A stretch of DNA of 64,000 bases from CAZKCI01 sp964551475 (GTDB taxonomy: Bacteria > Auribacterota > Erginobacteria > Erginobacterales > CAZKCI01). Below the pieces are notes generated by a model that was given only the letters and a program-made list of their open reading frames with translations, made no database searches and was not told where the DNA came from. The stretch lies in assembly GCA_964551475.1 (NCBI GenBank), contig CAZKCI010000004.1:1-64000 (forward strand). Reading direction: 5' to 3'. The position numbers were made by a program, and so were the translations under genes. This document shows, piece after piece, positions 41,480-50,195 of this stretch (positions are counted from its first letter, which is position 1; every line of letters begins with the position of its first letter).

Positions 41480-42958
41480 TTACTTTCCGATGTAGCCGAG
41501 GGCCTTCAACTGGCGCTTGACGTCGTCGCTGAGGCCGGTCCTGGGTTTCGCCACCTCCTCGAACCAACGGCCCCGGGCCGAGCGGCGGCGGACGTAATCT
41601 CCCGCCAGCGTCTTCAGGTCGGCGAGGATCCCGGGTCTCTCCCCGGCCAGGTTGTTCATTTCCCGCGGGTCCGCCCCGACGTCGAACAGCCATTCCCCCT
41701 CGCCTTTCCAGGCCAGGTCGCTATACGCGTAGCCGCCCTTTTCCAGCCGCGCGGTCACTGTCGTTTCCCGGCTGTCGGGTCGCCGGTAGGAAAGGACATA
41801 GCTCTCCAGGACCGGATGGGCGACCTCGCCCCGTTTCTCCAGCACCGGGAGCAGGGAAACCCCCTCCTCCAGGGCCGGCCGGGGGAGGCCCAGGTAGTCC
41901 AGAATCGTCGGCATGATGTCGAGAAGCTGCACCGGCGCGGCGGCGGTCGTCCCCGCCGAGACATTGCCCGGGAGCTTCACGATCAGGGGGACGTGGAGAT
42001 GCTCGATGAACAACCGGCAGTGCAACTTTCCGCCATGCTCGTTAAACTCCTCCCCGTGGTCGGAGGTGACGATGATCAGCGCCGGGTCGTAACACGAGGC
42101 CTCCCGGAGGATCTCCATCACCCGGCCGAAGACGTAATCCGCATAACGGATGCTGCCGTCGTAGAGGGCGACGGTATGCTCGAGATGCCCGGGGAGGGCG
42201 AAGTCGATATTCCTCCAGAAGCTCCCCTCGTCGTAGGCGCCCCAGGCCGGGTCCGGGTTGGGCAGCAGGTCCGCCCGGCCCAGGGGCAACCCCGGGACCG
42301 GGCGATCCAGGAACTTTCTCATGTATTCCGGCGGACCCTGGATATACGGATCGTGGCACAGATAGTGATGCAGGAAGAGGAAGAGCGGCCGTTTATTCTT
42401 CCCGGCCTCGGAAACCGCGGCCCGGATGGAGTCCAGAACGGGCTCCGGCTGAAAGTAGTAGGTCGAAAAGTTGAAAAAGAACCGCGTGCTGTAATCGTCG
42501 AACCCCCGGTCGAACCCGAGCTCCGAGGAGAGGACCCCCCCGCCGGTGATGCCCACGGTGCGATAGCCGTGGTCCCGGAGGATGCCCGGCAGGGTCGGGA
42601 TGGCATCGGCCAGGGTATAGAAGAGGTCGGGGTTGGCGTCGTTGGGATTGTTGACCCGATGCGCCAGGGGCGTCAGGGAGGTCAGCATGGTGGCGTGCGA
42701 CGGAGCCGTCAGGGGAGCCTGGCTGATGGCCCGGGTGAAGAGGACGCCGTCAGCGGCCAGGGCGTCCAGCGCCGGGGAAGTCGGACGCTCGTAGCCGTAG
42801 CAGCTCAGATGATCGGCCCGGAGAGTGTCGAAGGAAAAGAGCAGGATCAAGGGAGGGCGGGCCGGCGCCCGGGGCGGAGACGGGCGGCCGCAGCCGAGGA
42901 CCGCGACCAGAGCGGCGATCCCGAGTGAAACCCAGGCCGACATTCTGTTTGTCTTCAT
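41480..42958 (-). CDS. Sulfatase-like lipoprotein (Thr nucleophile)
   Basis: 492 residues. MKTNRMSAWVSLGIAA and a lipobox VLGC anchor it outside the inner membrane. The catalytic fold starts at LILLFSFDTLRADHLSCYGY (Asp44). The nucleophile region QAPLTAPSHATMLT has Thr84 instead of Cys/Ser. The second metal site is ALIIVTSDHGEEFNEHGG. Same family as the next gene, which suggests a duplicated pair in one unit. A formylglycine sulfatase is unlikely; phosphodiesterase or phosphotransferase is preferred. The start is placed by the signal peptide and GGCGGGGA. Confidence 0.72.
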   Translation of the reverse strand: MKTNRMSAWVSLGIAALVAVLGCGRPSPPRAPARPPLILLFSFDTLRADHLSCYGYERPTSPALDALAADGVLFTRAISQAPLTAPSHATMLTSLTPLAHRVNNPNDANPDLFYTLADAIPTLPGILRDHGYRTVGITGGGVLSSELGFDRGFDDYSTRFFFNFSTYYFQPEPVLDSIRAAVSEAGKNKRPLFLFLHHYLCHDPYIQGPPEYMRKFLDRPVPGLPLGRADLLPNPDPAWGAYDEGSFWRNIDFALPGHLEHTVALYDGSIRYADYVFGRVMEILREASCYDPALIIVTSDHGEEFNEHGGKLHCRLFIEHLHVPLIVKLPGNVSAGTTAAAPVQLLDIMPTILDYLGLPRPALEEGVSLLPVLEKRGEVAHPVLESYVLSYRRPDSRETTVTARLEKGGYAYSDLAWKGEGEWLFDVGADPREMNNLAGERPGILADLKTLAGDYVRRRSARGRWFEEVAKPRTGLSDDVKRQLKALGYIGK

Positions 42959-43115
42959 TCCCCGCCGAACGCGGCCATCCGGCCGCAAACTGACATCGCG
43001 CCAATGAGCTATGGGCTGATCACTGCTGACGGATAACTTTTTGTTCAGTTTCTGTTTAGTGTAGCAGGTTCCGGCTCATTTTTCACCCCCGCGCGGAAGC
43101 AGACCAATGATCCCC

Positions 43116-43144
43116 TTGAGCGAACGGCGGTTATCGTCTACCCT
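43116..43144 (+). promoter_or_regulatory. Possible promoter of the GT-C/ankyrin fusion gene
   Basis: TTGAGC (43116-43121), 17 bases, TACCCT (43139-43144), with GGGAAGGA before the ATG at 43182. Between 42959 and 43115 there is a weak copy of the CTGATCACTGCTGAC...TTCAGTTTCTG repeat (43017-43058) and nothing else. Confidence 0.35.
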
Positions 43145-43181
43145 GTCCTTTCTGCCGCAACCGGCAGGGAAGGACGATGAG

Positions 43182-45791
43182 ATGAATGCCTGGTGGGGAG
43201 TGGCCGCGGCGAGCGGCTTCGCGGCCGGCGCATTGTTCTGGTGCCGCGCGAGCCGGCCGCGGAGAGGGCCGGAGTGGGTGATCTTCACCTTCGTCTTTCT
43301 GGCGGCCCAGATCGTGGCGGCGGGTTTCGCGCTCTCTTTTTTCAACCGCCTGGCCTCGGGGTTGTGGTGGGCGGCCTGGGGATGCGCGCTGGCCGCCCTG
43401 GCCGCCGGGGTTTCTCTCTCGCGGCGAACGCCGGGCCGTTCTCGATCCCCGCATCCGTTCGGGAGAGGCTGGTGGCGAGCCCTGCCCGCGGGGGAAAGAA
43501 GGGTCCTGCGGATAATCCTGGCCGCGGCGGCGGCAACCGGGCTTCTCAACGCGGGCGTCGTGCTCTTCTCGGCGCCCCATACCTGGGACACCCTGGCCTA
43601 TCGCCTGCCCCGGGTGGTCTATTATCTCCAGCGCGGCAACCTCGGTTACTTTGACGCCAACATCGTCAACCAGGTGGCGGTGCAAACCGGCTCCTCGGTC
43701 CTGGCGCTGTTCGCGCTCAGCGCCTCCGGGGGCAACGAGAACCTGACCCAGCTCTGGCAGTTCCTGGCCTACTGGACCGCCGCGGCCTGCGTATTCGGGA
43801 TCTCCCGGGAGATCGGCCTGAAGCGTTCCGCCGCCCTCCTGGCCGCCGGGATCTTCGCCCTGCTCACGGTCTGCCTGATGCAGTCGACCACCGACCAGAG
43901 CGACATGCTCCTGGCCGCCTGCGCCGGCGGCGCCGCGTATTCATTGATCGCGTACCGCCGGCGGCCGCGCGGACCCCTTTTGCTGGTATCCGCCCTGGGC
44001 ATCGGATTGGGATTGGGCATCAAGGCGTCGTTCGCCCTTTTCCTGCCTTCTCTCCTCCTGATCGTCGCCTACGTATTTCTCCGGCGCGGCCGACCGTTCG
44101 GCGTCCGGGGCCTGGGGCGCCTGGCCCTGCTGACGCTGGCGGCAGTGTTGATCCTGGCGATCCCGGCGGGCTACTGGGCCAACTACCGAATCTTCAACCA
44201 TCCGCTGGGACCGGAGATCTGGCGCACGGTGAACGCCTACGAGGAAAGGCCGCCGTCCTTTATCCTCCGGTCGGCGGGGAAAACCCTGCTGCGGGATACG
44301 TTCGATTTCCTCTCCCTCGACGGCATGCCCGCCCTGCCCCTGGTGTGGAAGCTCCAGAACACCCTGCGTTACCCCCTGTGGGCGTTGTCATCGGCCGCGA
44401 GGATCGACCTCGAGCAGGGTCTGTTTGAGCCCTGGTTCTATTTCCCGCCGCCGCACAGCCACGAGGACTATTCTTCCTGGGGCATTTTTGGCTGGGCCCT
44501 GGTCTGGCCGGCCCTGATCCTGGCCGCCGTGCGTCTAGGCCGTCGCCGGGGGCCGGGCGTGCTGGCCTGGGCCGCGCTGGCCTTCATCGCGGTCCATGCC
44601 TTGTGCGGCGTGTACGACTTCGGCGGCCGGGCCAGATATTTTCTCCCCGCGACCGTGCTGGCGCTGCCGGCGGCGGGGTGGTGGTTTTACGCCCGGGGGA
44701 GGGCGTTAAAAGTCTGGCTGGCCGCGGCGGCGGTCCTCGGATCCCTCTCGGCCCTGACGGCCGTCCTGTTCCGCTACCGCGGCGCGGTCTGGTTCGATCA
44801 GTCGGTCTGGCTGCGCGGGCGGCTGACGGCCGCCCAGGAAGAGACCTGGGCGCTGCCGGGCCGGACGGAGTCGGTCTTCCGGATGGACCGGCTGAGCCAG
44901 GTCCTGCGCGACTCTCCGGTCTTTGATAAAGCGATCCGGAATTTCGAGCGCCTGGTTCCCCCCACGGCCACGGTGGCGGCGGCCATCAACCCCTACTCGA
45001 TGGAATATCTGCTCTTCGGCCCGCGGCTGACGCGGAAGATCATCCCGCTCAACTCCTTTCATCGCGCCCTGCAGCCCGTGCCCCCGGAAGCGGATTATCT
45101 GCTCTGGGCGGACGATTTCGACGAGATCTACAACCGCGGCGCGGGGGACACCCACCTCGGCAAGGACTGGTGGCTCAGGAACCTCCGGGCGGCGGCGAAG
45201 GATGACGCTTCCGGCCTGTTCCGGGCGGCGGAGACATCCTCCCCGGAGGAGCTGAAATCTCTCCTCGCCGGCGGCGCGGAGGTCGACGCCAGAAACCGAA
45301 ACGGCTGGACGCCCCTGCTCATCGCCGCGGCGCGGGGGAACCTCCCGGCGGTCGATGTCCTCCTGGCGGCCGGGGCGGATCCCTCCGCCGCCTCCCGGAC
45401 CGAGGGCTATTCCGGTTTCACCGCCTTGATGGCGGCGGCCTATCATGGCCAGGACGGGGTGGTCGCCGCTCTGGCCGCCGCCGGCGCCGATGTCAACGCG
45501 GTGGACAACCACTATCACAACGAGACCGCCCTGATGCTGGCCGTGAAAAGCGGCCGCGCTAAGAGCGTCCGGGCGCTGATCGCCGCCGGCGCGGACGTGA
45601 ACGCGACCAACCGCTACGGCGTGACGGCCTTGATGTACGCCGCCTCCTACGGCCGCCGGGAGATGGTGGAGGCGCTTCTGAAAGCGGGAGCGCTAGCGGA
45701 GCTTCGGGATGAGGCGGGCCTCACCGCCGCCCGATGGTCGGTTCTGGCCGGCCCGCGCCGGGCGGAGGTCAGACGCCTGCTGGAGCGATGA
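43182..45791 (+). CDS. GT-C-like membrane protein fused to ankyrin repeats
   Basis: 869 residues from the ATG at 43182. The N-terminal 560 residues are a polytopic enzyme with APHTWDTLAYRLPRVVYYLQRGNLGYFDANIVNQ split around residue 140-175, a hallmark of a GT39-like family (DSLTYHLPRV.HW...GNV). About 120 linker residues follow. The last 184 residues (about 686-869) hold four to five ankyrin repeats such as NGWTPLLIAAARGNL and AAGADVNATNRYGVTALMYAA. The ankyrin block probably binds a partner. No frameshift is seen at the join. The fusion is unusual. It stands alone, transcribed away from the sulfatase pair. Confidence 0.7.
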   Translation: MNAWWGVAAASGFAAGALFWCRASRPRRGPEWVIFTFVFLAAQIVAAGFALSFFNRLASGLWWAAWGCALAALAAGVSLSRRTPGRSRSPHPFGRGWWRALPAGERRVLRIILAAAAATGLLNAGVVLFSAPHTWDTLAYRLPRVVYYLQRGNLGYFDANIVNQVAVQTGSSVLALFALSASGGNENLTQLWQFLAYWTAAACVFGISREIGLKRSAALLAAGIFALLTVCLMQSTTDQSDMLLAACAGGAAYSLIAYRRRPRGPLLLVSALGIGLGLGIKASFALFLPSLLLIVAYVFLRRGRPFGVRGLGRLALLTLAAVLILAIPAGYWANYRIFNHPLGPEIWRTVNAYEERPPSFILRSAGKTLLRDTFDFLSLDGMPALPLVWKLQNTLRYPLWALSSAARIDLEQGLFEPWFYFPPPHSHEDYSSWGIFGWALVWPALILAAVRLGRRRGPGVLAWAALAFIAVHALCGVYDFGGRARYFLPATVLALPAAGWWFYARGRALKVWLAAAAVLGSLSALTAVLFRYRGAVWFDQSVWLRGRLTAAQEETWALPGRTESVFRMDRLSQVLRDSPVFDKAIRNFERLVPPTATVAAAINPYSMEYLLFGPRLTRKIIPLNSFHRALQPVPPEADYLLWADDFDEIYNRGAGDTHLGKDWWLRNLRAAAKDDASGLFRAAETSSPEELKSLLAGGAEVDARNRNGWTPLLIAAARGNLPAVDVLLAAGADPSAASRTEGYSGFTALMAAAYHGQDGVVAALAAAGADVNAVDNHYHNETALMLAVKSGRAKSVRALIAAGADVNATNRYGVTALMYAASYGRREMVEALLKAGALAELRDEAGLTAARWSVLAGPRRAEVRRLLER

Positions 45792-45976
45792 AACGCGGAC
45801 GATGGGCGATAGCTCAGGATCATCCCCCCCAGGCGAAGGCCCCCCTCCAACAGCAATAAGCCGAGGAAGAGACCGAAGGCGACCAGGAGGATTCTCTGGC
45901 CCCAGGTCGTTTTCACTGCGGGGAGCGCCCGAGCGGCGGAACGAGCCGTCCGGCGAGGCGAAGGCGATCGGATCAT
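45792..45976 (-). pseudogene. SGNH/GDSL hydrolase N-terminal remnant
   Basis: The ATG overlaps the stop of the GT-C gene 45973-47685 (ATGA), so it was the next gene of that operon. The text is TTWGQRILLVAFGLFLGLLL, LEGGLRLGGMILSYRP, then at about residue 60 it runs into the antisense of the ankyrin gene. A helix ending LLLEGGLRLGG is the typical anchor of TPR-linked SGNH/GDSL hydrolases. The block I (LGEST) and everything after it are lost. The frame stays open to 45647 by chance. Confidence 0.55.
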
Positions 45977-47685
45977 GGGGCCGGGGGAGTGGCGGTTGCC
46001 TTCACGAGCATGAAATACACCTCGTCGACGCCCGGCAGCTGGAATATTTCCACCCGGCCGGCCGGATCGCTTTCCGCCCGCCGAATATCCGCGGGAGGCC
46101 AGTGGCGATCCTCTTTCCGGCCGTCGGGCGGATTCTTCGGAAAAGTGTGCATGTAGAGTATGTTCCCGCCCTGCCCCCGGGCGAATTCAATCTGCTCCGG
46201 CAAATAGTGGGGCCTCACCACCCCGCACGCATAATCCCAGTTTTCGACCTCCAGTTTGGCGAGCGTACGCCGGTCGACGCTTCCCGCGTCGACATAGGGA
46301 TTGCCCCAGATCAGGACTTCGCTGAAGCGATTGTAGCGGATCGCGCGAACCTGCCGGCCCCGGCTGCGGATCACGGTCGCCAGCTGCCTGAGCTGCTCCC
46401 GGGAAAAATCGTACTCCGGCCGGGAGTACCGGAAGAAAAAGCTCCAGAGGTGATAGCTCCCCAGGACGCCCAGGAACACCCCGAGCGCAACCCGGACGAG
46501 GAGAGCGGCCCGCGGCCGGCGGAATATCCCAAACGTCTTCCACAGGCCCACGGAGATCAGGAGAAAGACCGGGTTGAGACCGAACAGTATCCTTCGCGGC
46601 AGCAACCGGTCCGACACGAAAAGACTGAGATAGAAGACGGCGAACCACCAGAGGAGATAGACATGGCCTTTATTCATCCTCCGCAGACACAGCGCCAGCC
46701 CGGCAATGAAGAACGGGAGGTAGGCGGCCGATACGAGATTGGGGGGGCGGTTCCATTCGTCGTCTTCCTCGTTGAAGAAAGGGCGATAGCGCAGCGAGAA
46801 GTAGTAGCTGGAGCACACGATCGCCTGCCGGACCCGCTCCCTCATCTGGCCCAGGAGCGAGGGAAGAGAGGAGCCCGCAAGAGAGAGGGCGCCGAGCGGG
46901 GTGCGCTCGGAGCACAACAGGGCGTTCGAGCCGAGCAGGCTGAACCGAATGTCGGCGAAGACGCGGTCCAGCCCCCCCACCAGGGCGATGAGGACGCAGG
47001 CGAACAGCGCCAGTTTCTTTCCCTGCGATCTGATGTAGGTCGCGAGCAACGCGATAACGAATACGATGACCAGCCTTCCGGTCGCGTACAACGATAGCGT
47101 GCTGTAGGACAACAAGCCGAGGAGCGGGATGCGGACCGCTCCTCCCCCTTTGAGCAACGCGGCCGCCGCTACATAGCAGGCGATGGCGACGATCGCGTTG
47201 GTGAAAGGAATATAGCCGAAGGAACGCGTCTCCTCTAGGTAGAAGGGGGACGTGATCAAGAGAAATATATACAGCGCGCCGATCGGGGGGCTGAACGCGA
47301 GCGCCGCCGTCCGGTAGAGGAACGCCAGCGCAACGGCCGTGCACAGGACGGAGACCACCCGCAGGCAGAGCAGGCGGCGCGGGATCACCGCCTGCACCGC
47401 CTTGACCGCCGCCACATAGGGGAGCGAAGAAAAAGACAGGCAGTTATCCCCGGTGGAATACCTCATGGCCGGGGTGATTGCCAGGTCCATCCCCAGCGCC
47501 AAAACGTTGGAGCGGGGGATCGGCCAGCCGTAGCCCGGGGAAATATTCTTGAGGGGCCAGAGATCGGCCAGGAAGGCGAGGAGGCAATACAGCGCGATCA
47601 GAGCGGCGGCCAGCCGAGGGGGCGTCCGCTCCTCCCCCGACGGCCGGAGACGATCGCCGATCCCGGTTGTGGATTCGGGATTCAT
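45973..47685 (-). CDS. GT-C-like membrane protein, LESMRAYGY family copy 3 (no discoidin domain)
   Basis: 570 residues from the ATG that overlaps the upstream YfhO stop (ATGA). About eleven helices. SPFYLEETRSFGYIPFTNA is the variant of the family motif, and LLPRRILFGLNPVFLLISVGL matches the PRRIxFALxPxxLL stretch of its paralogues. The C-terminal soluble part is short and lacks the discoidin-like domain of the other three. It is in the unit YfhO - this gene - SGNH remnant. Confidence 0.62.
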   Translation of the reverse strand: MNPESTTGIGDRLRPSGEERTPPRLAAALIALYCLLAFLADLWPLKNISPGYGWPIPRSNVLALGMDLAITPAMRYSTGDNCLSFSSLPYVAAVKAVQAVIPRRLLCLRVVSVLCTAVALAFLYRTAALAFSPPIGALYIFLLITSPFYLEETRSFGYIPFTNAIVAIACYVAAAALLKGGGAVRIPLLGLLSYSTLSLYATGRLVIVFVIALLATYIRSQGKKLALFACVLIALVGGLDRVFADIRFSLLGSNALLCSERTPLGALSLAGSSLPSLLGQMRERVRQAIVCSSYYFSLRYRPFFNEEDDEWNRPPNLVSAAYLPFFIAGLALCLRRMNKGHVYLLWWFAVFYLSLFVSDRLLPRRILFGLNPVFLLISVGLWKTFGIFRRPRAALLVRVALGVFLGVLGSYHLWSFFFRYSRPEYDFSREQLRQLATVIRSRGRQVRAIRYNRFSEVLIWGNPYVDAGSVDRRTLAKLEVENWDYACGVVRPHYLPEQIEFARGQGGNILYMHTFPKNPPDGRKEDRHWPPADIRRAESDPAGRVEIFQLPGVDEVYFMLVKATATPPAP

Positions 47686-50123
47686 CGCTCGGTACCGTCG
47701 CCGACGGAGCGCCCCGGGCGAAGGCGCCGGGCCGCCAGCCGACCCCACGGGAGAGCCAGGGCCAGCGCCGCCCCCACTCCGGCGAGCGTGAAAATCCACC
47801 CCCGCCGCAGCGAGCGCGGGGAGAAGACCATCTCCACCGTGTGCTCCCCGGGCGCGCAGAACACCCCGCGCTGGAAGCAGTTGACCCGGCGCATCTTCTC
47901 CGGGCGTCCGTCCACCGCCGCCCTCCAGTCCGGGTGCCAGGCGTCGGTCAGCACCAGAAGGGACGGGCGGAGCGCCTTCACCCGGAAAAGGAGACGGTTG
48001 GGACGGGAGACAGAGCGGGAGACGATCGCGTTCTCCTCCTGCAGCCGGGCAAATCCATCCGCGGAAGAGGCGGGACGGAAAAGCGCCTCGGGAAGGCCCT
48101 CCGCCTCGTCAGCCGCGATCCAGCCCCGTTCTCGGAGATCGGTGGAGAGAACGGCTGCCCTCTCTTCATCCTCCCCCGCCCGAGCCCAGCGGTCCTGAAA
48201 ATAAAAGCGGGGAATCGCATCCGCCTTCTCCTGCAGGTCAAAGACCATCGGCGCCGCTCCCCTCTCTTCCGATGAAACGAGAGCGAGGCGGACGCTGAAG
48301 TTTGTCCAGAAGCGCGATCCCCAGTCCCGGGGCCAGAGCTCGTAGGGGACGCCGGGGGCGACCGCGTTGACTGCCGATTCGAACTGGGGAAGAAGCGGCT
48401 TGGTGTCGAAGCCGAGAAGGGATAACCCCCCGTCCACCCAGGATAGGTTGTCGAAGGAAGAGCGGTAGCAGGCGCGGCGAAACTCCTCCCTCTCCGTCGG
48501 GGACGATGGCCAGGACTCGAGCAGGCGATAGACGGGATGCGCCCGGGGATTCGCGAAACGGACGCCGGAGATGTCCTGAACCCGGCGGTTCAAGACGACA
48601 TTGCGGTAGAAGGCCGGGTAAGCGAAGAAAACGATCTCCGCCAGGGACAGGAGAACCAGGCCGCGGGGGAGGAGGGCGGGGGGGAGATGGATCGCCGCCG
48701 CGCTGAGGAGGATGAGAACGGCGGCGGCATAAGCCAGGGGCCCCCGGATGAACCATTCCCATTCTCCGGCCTCCGTGAGCAGGCGATAACCGGCAAGGAC
48801 CCTTCCCCCCTCCCCCGCCGGGTAGCTCCGGAGGAGACCCAGCGCCAGGGCCAGGAGAAGGGCTGCGCTGAGAGCGGCGATAATCCCCCGCCGCGGGCGG
48901 GGCCGGCCGGCGGCGAGGCCGTCGGCGCCGAGACCGAGCAGGCCGGCGAAGGCGAAGCATTCGATGATCCGGAAACGGACGGGATAGGGCATGCGGAAAA
49001 GCGGGACGAGCAGACGGAGCGGCCCGTAGGCCGGCGTGTAGACGCCCAGGACCACGGCGAGGCTCAGGGCGAAGAGGGAGAGAAATATCGCCCACAGGCC
49101 GCGGCGGGAGAGGCGGGTGGCAAAGAAGCCGAGAAGAATCACCAGGAACCCGGCCGAGCCGCCCGAGAGGTTGACGTCGTTCAAGGTGCACTCGATGGCG
49201 TGGGCCGCTCCCCAGCTGTGGATGCTGGTCACACCGCCGAAGAAATCCGGGATGAGAAGTGTGATCAGGTAGAGGGGAGAGAGGCTCTGCCCTTTTCCGG
49301 TGAGGCCGGCCACGGCGCCCGAGCTGTCGCGGACGAGGAGGAAAAGTCCTTCGGCCATGTTGGACCAGTAGACGCCGGAGAGGAGAAAACCAGATACGAA
49401 GATGAAAGCGCCGGCGGAGAGAAGGCGGAGAGCGGACGCCCCCTCCCGGCGCAGGATCTGGAGAAGGGCGAAGCCGGCGAGGAAGAGGGCGGCGATGAAG
49501 ACCGTGTTAAAGACAAAGGGGACATCCCCTCCCGCGGAGCCCAGGGCGAAGGCGGCGGCGCCCAGGACGAGCCAGAGGCGGCTCCCCCGTCTGGAGAAGC
49601 GGATCGCGCAGAGGAGGTAGAGGGGAAGCCAGGACTGGACGAAGACCTCGGGGGGATCGGTCGCCATGTAGAGCATGGAGGAGCTGAGCGTGTAGGAGAG
49701 GGAGAAGGCGCCGGCGCCGAGGGGACCCAGTCCCAGGCCGGCCCGGGCCAGGGCAAAGGCGAGGGCGGCGGAGAGGAGGTAGTGGAGAAGGAGCGGAAGC
49801 TTGACCAGCCAAAGATAGTCGCGCGCCGGAGAGAGAGCGGCGAGGAGCTGGAATGGCCACTGCGGGGGATAGAGGGAGCACTGAAAGAGGTTGGCGTAAA
49901 AAGGCTTGGCCCCGGCGCAGGTGTGGGGGTCCCACCAGGCGATCTCCCCCCCCGCGAGCGACCGGGAGAGAAAGCGCTGCTGGGGGTAATAGTAGAAGGC
50001 GATGTCGTCGAAGAAGAAAGACTCCCTCTCCGTGAGGAGAGGCAGGAAAAAAGCGATGACCAGGGCGAGGATTCCAGCCGGCCAGAGAAGATCGCGGCCG
50101 GATATCCGGATCAGGCGTCCCAT
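47682..50123 (-). CDS. YfhO-family membrane protein, copy 5
   Basis: 813 residues. The first loop reads FFFDDIAFYYYPQQRFLSRSL and IAWWDPHTCAGAKPFYANLF; a dozen helices follow. The C-terminal part has LLVLTDAWHPDWRAAVDG, NCFQRGVFCAPGEHTVEMVF and a last helix, a clean YfhO signature. It is most like the copies at 16462 and 22114. Divergent from a B12-type radical SAM gene 72 bases away, and first in the unit with the GT-C copy 3. Predicted envelope glycosyltransferase using polyprenyl-phosphate sugar. Confidence 0.8.
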   Translation of the reverse strand: MGRLIRISGRDLLWPAGILALVIAFFLPLLTERESFFFDDIAFYYYPQQRFLSRSLAGGEIAWWDPHTCAGAKPFYANLFQCSLYPPQWPFQLLAALSPARDYLWLVKLPLLLHYLLSAALAFALARAGLGLGPLGAGAFSLSYTLSSSMLYMATDPPEVFVQSWLPLYLLCAIRFSRRGSRLWLVLGAAAFALGSAGGDVPFVFNTVFIAALFLAGFALLQILRREGASALRLLSAGAFIFVSGFLLSGVYWSNMAEGLFLLVRDSSGAVAGLTGKGQSLSPLYLITLLIPDFFGGVTSIHSWGAAHAIECTLNDVNLSGGSAGFLVILLGFFATRLSRRGLWAIFLSLFALSLAVVLGVYTPAYGPLRLLVPLFRMPYPVRFRIIECFAFAGLLGLGADGLAAGRPRPRRGIIAALSAALLLALALGLLRSYPAGEGGRVLAGYRLLTEAGEWEWFIRGPLAYAAAVLILLSAAAIHLPPALLPRGLVLLSLAEIVFFAYPAFYRNVVLNRRVQDISGVRFANPRAHPVYRLLESWPSSPTEREEFRRACYRSSFDNLSWVDGGLSLLGFDTKPLLPQFESAVNAVAPGVPYELWPRDWGSRFWTNFSVRLALVSSEERGAAPMVFDLQEKADAIPRFYFQDRWARAGEDEERAAVLSTDLRERGWIAADEAEGLPEALFRPASSADGFARLQEENAIVSRSVSRPNRLLFRVKALRPSLLVLTDAWHPDWRAAVDGRPEKMRRVNCFQRGVFCAPGEHTVEMVFSPRSLRRGWIFTLAGVGAALALALPWGRLAARRLRPGRSVGDGTER

Positions 50124-50154
50124 CTGAGCAATCCCCTTGCCATAGGATATATAT

Positions 50155-50160
50155 TATAAT
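50155..50160 (+). promoter_or_regulatory. Possible -10 box in the divergent YfhO / radical SAM gap
   Basis: TATAAT within an AT-rich run (GGATATATATTATAAT). No good -35 lies 16-18 bases upstream; TTGCCA (50137-50142) is only 12 bases away. The AT-rich run could serve both directions. Confidence 0.3.
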
Positions 50161-50195
50161 CGACCGCCAGGCGGATAGGCGGAGCTAAAACGATT

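Noticed and set aside
39383..42958. Formylglycine-dependent sulfatases
   Set aside because: The CxPxR/SxPxR motif is missing in both. Thr is in the nucleophile position, and no formylglycine-generating enzyme is nearby.
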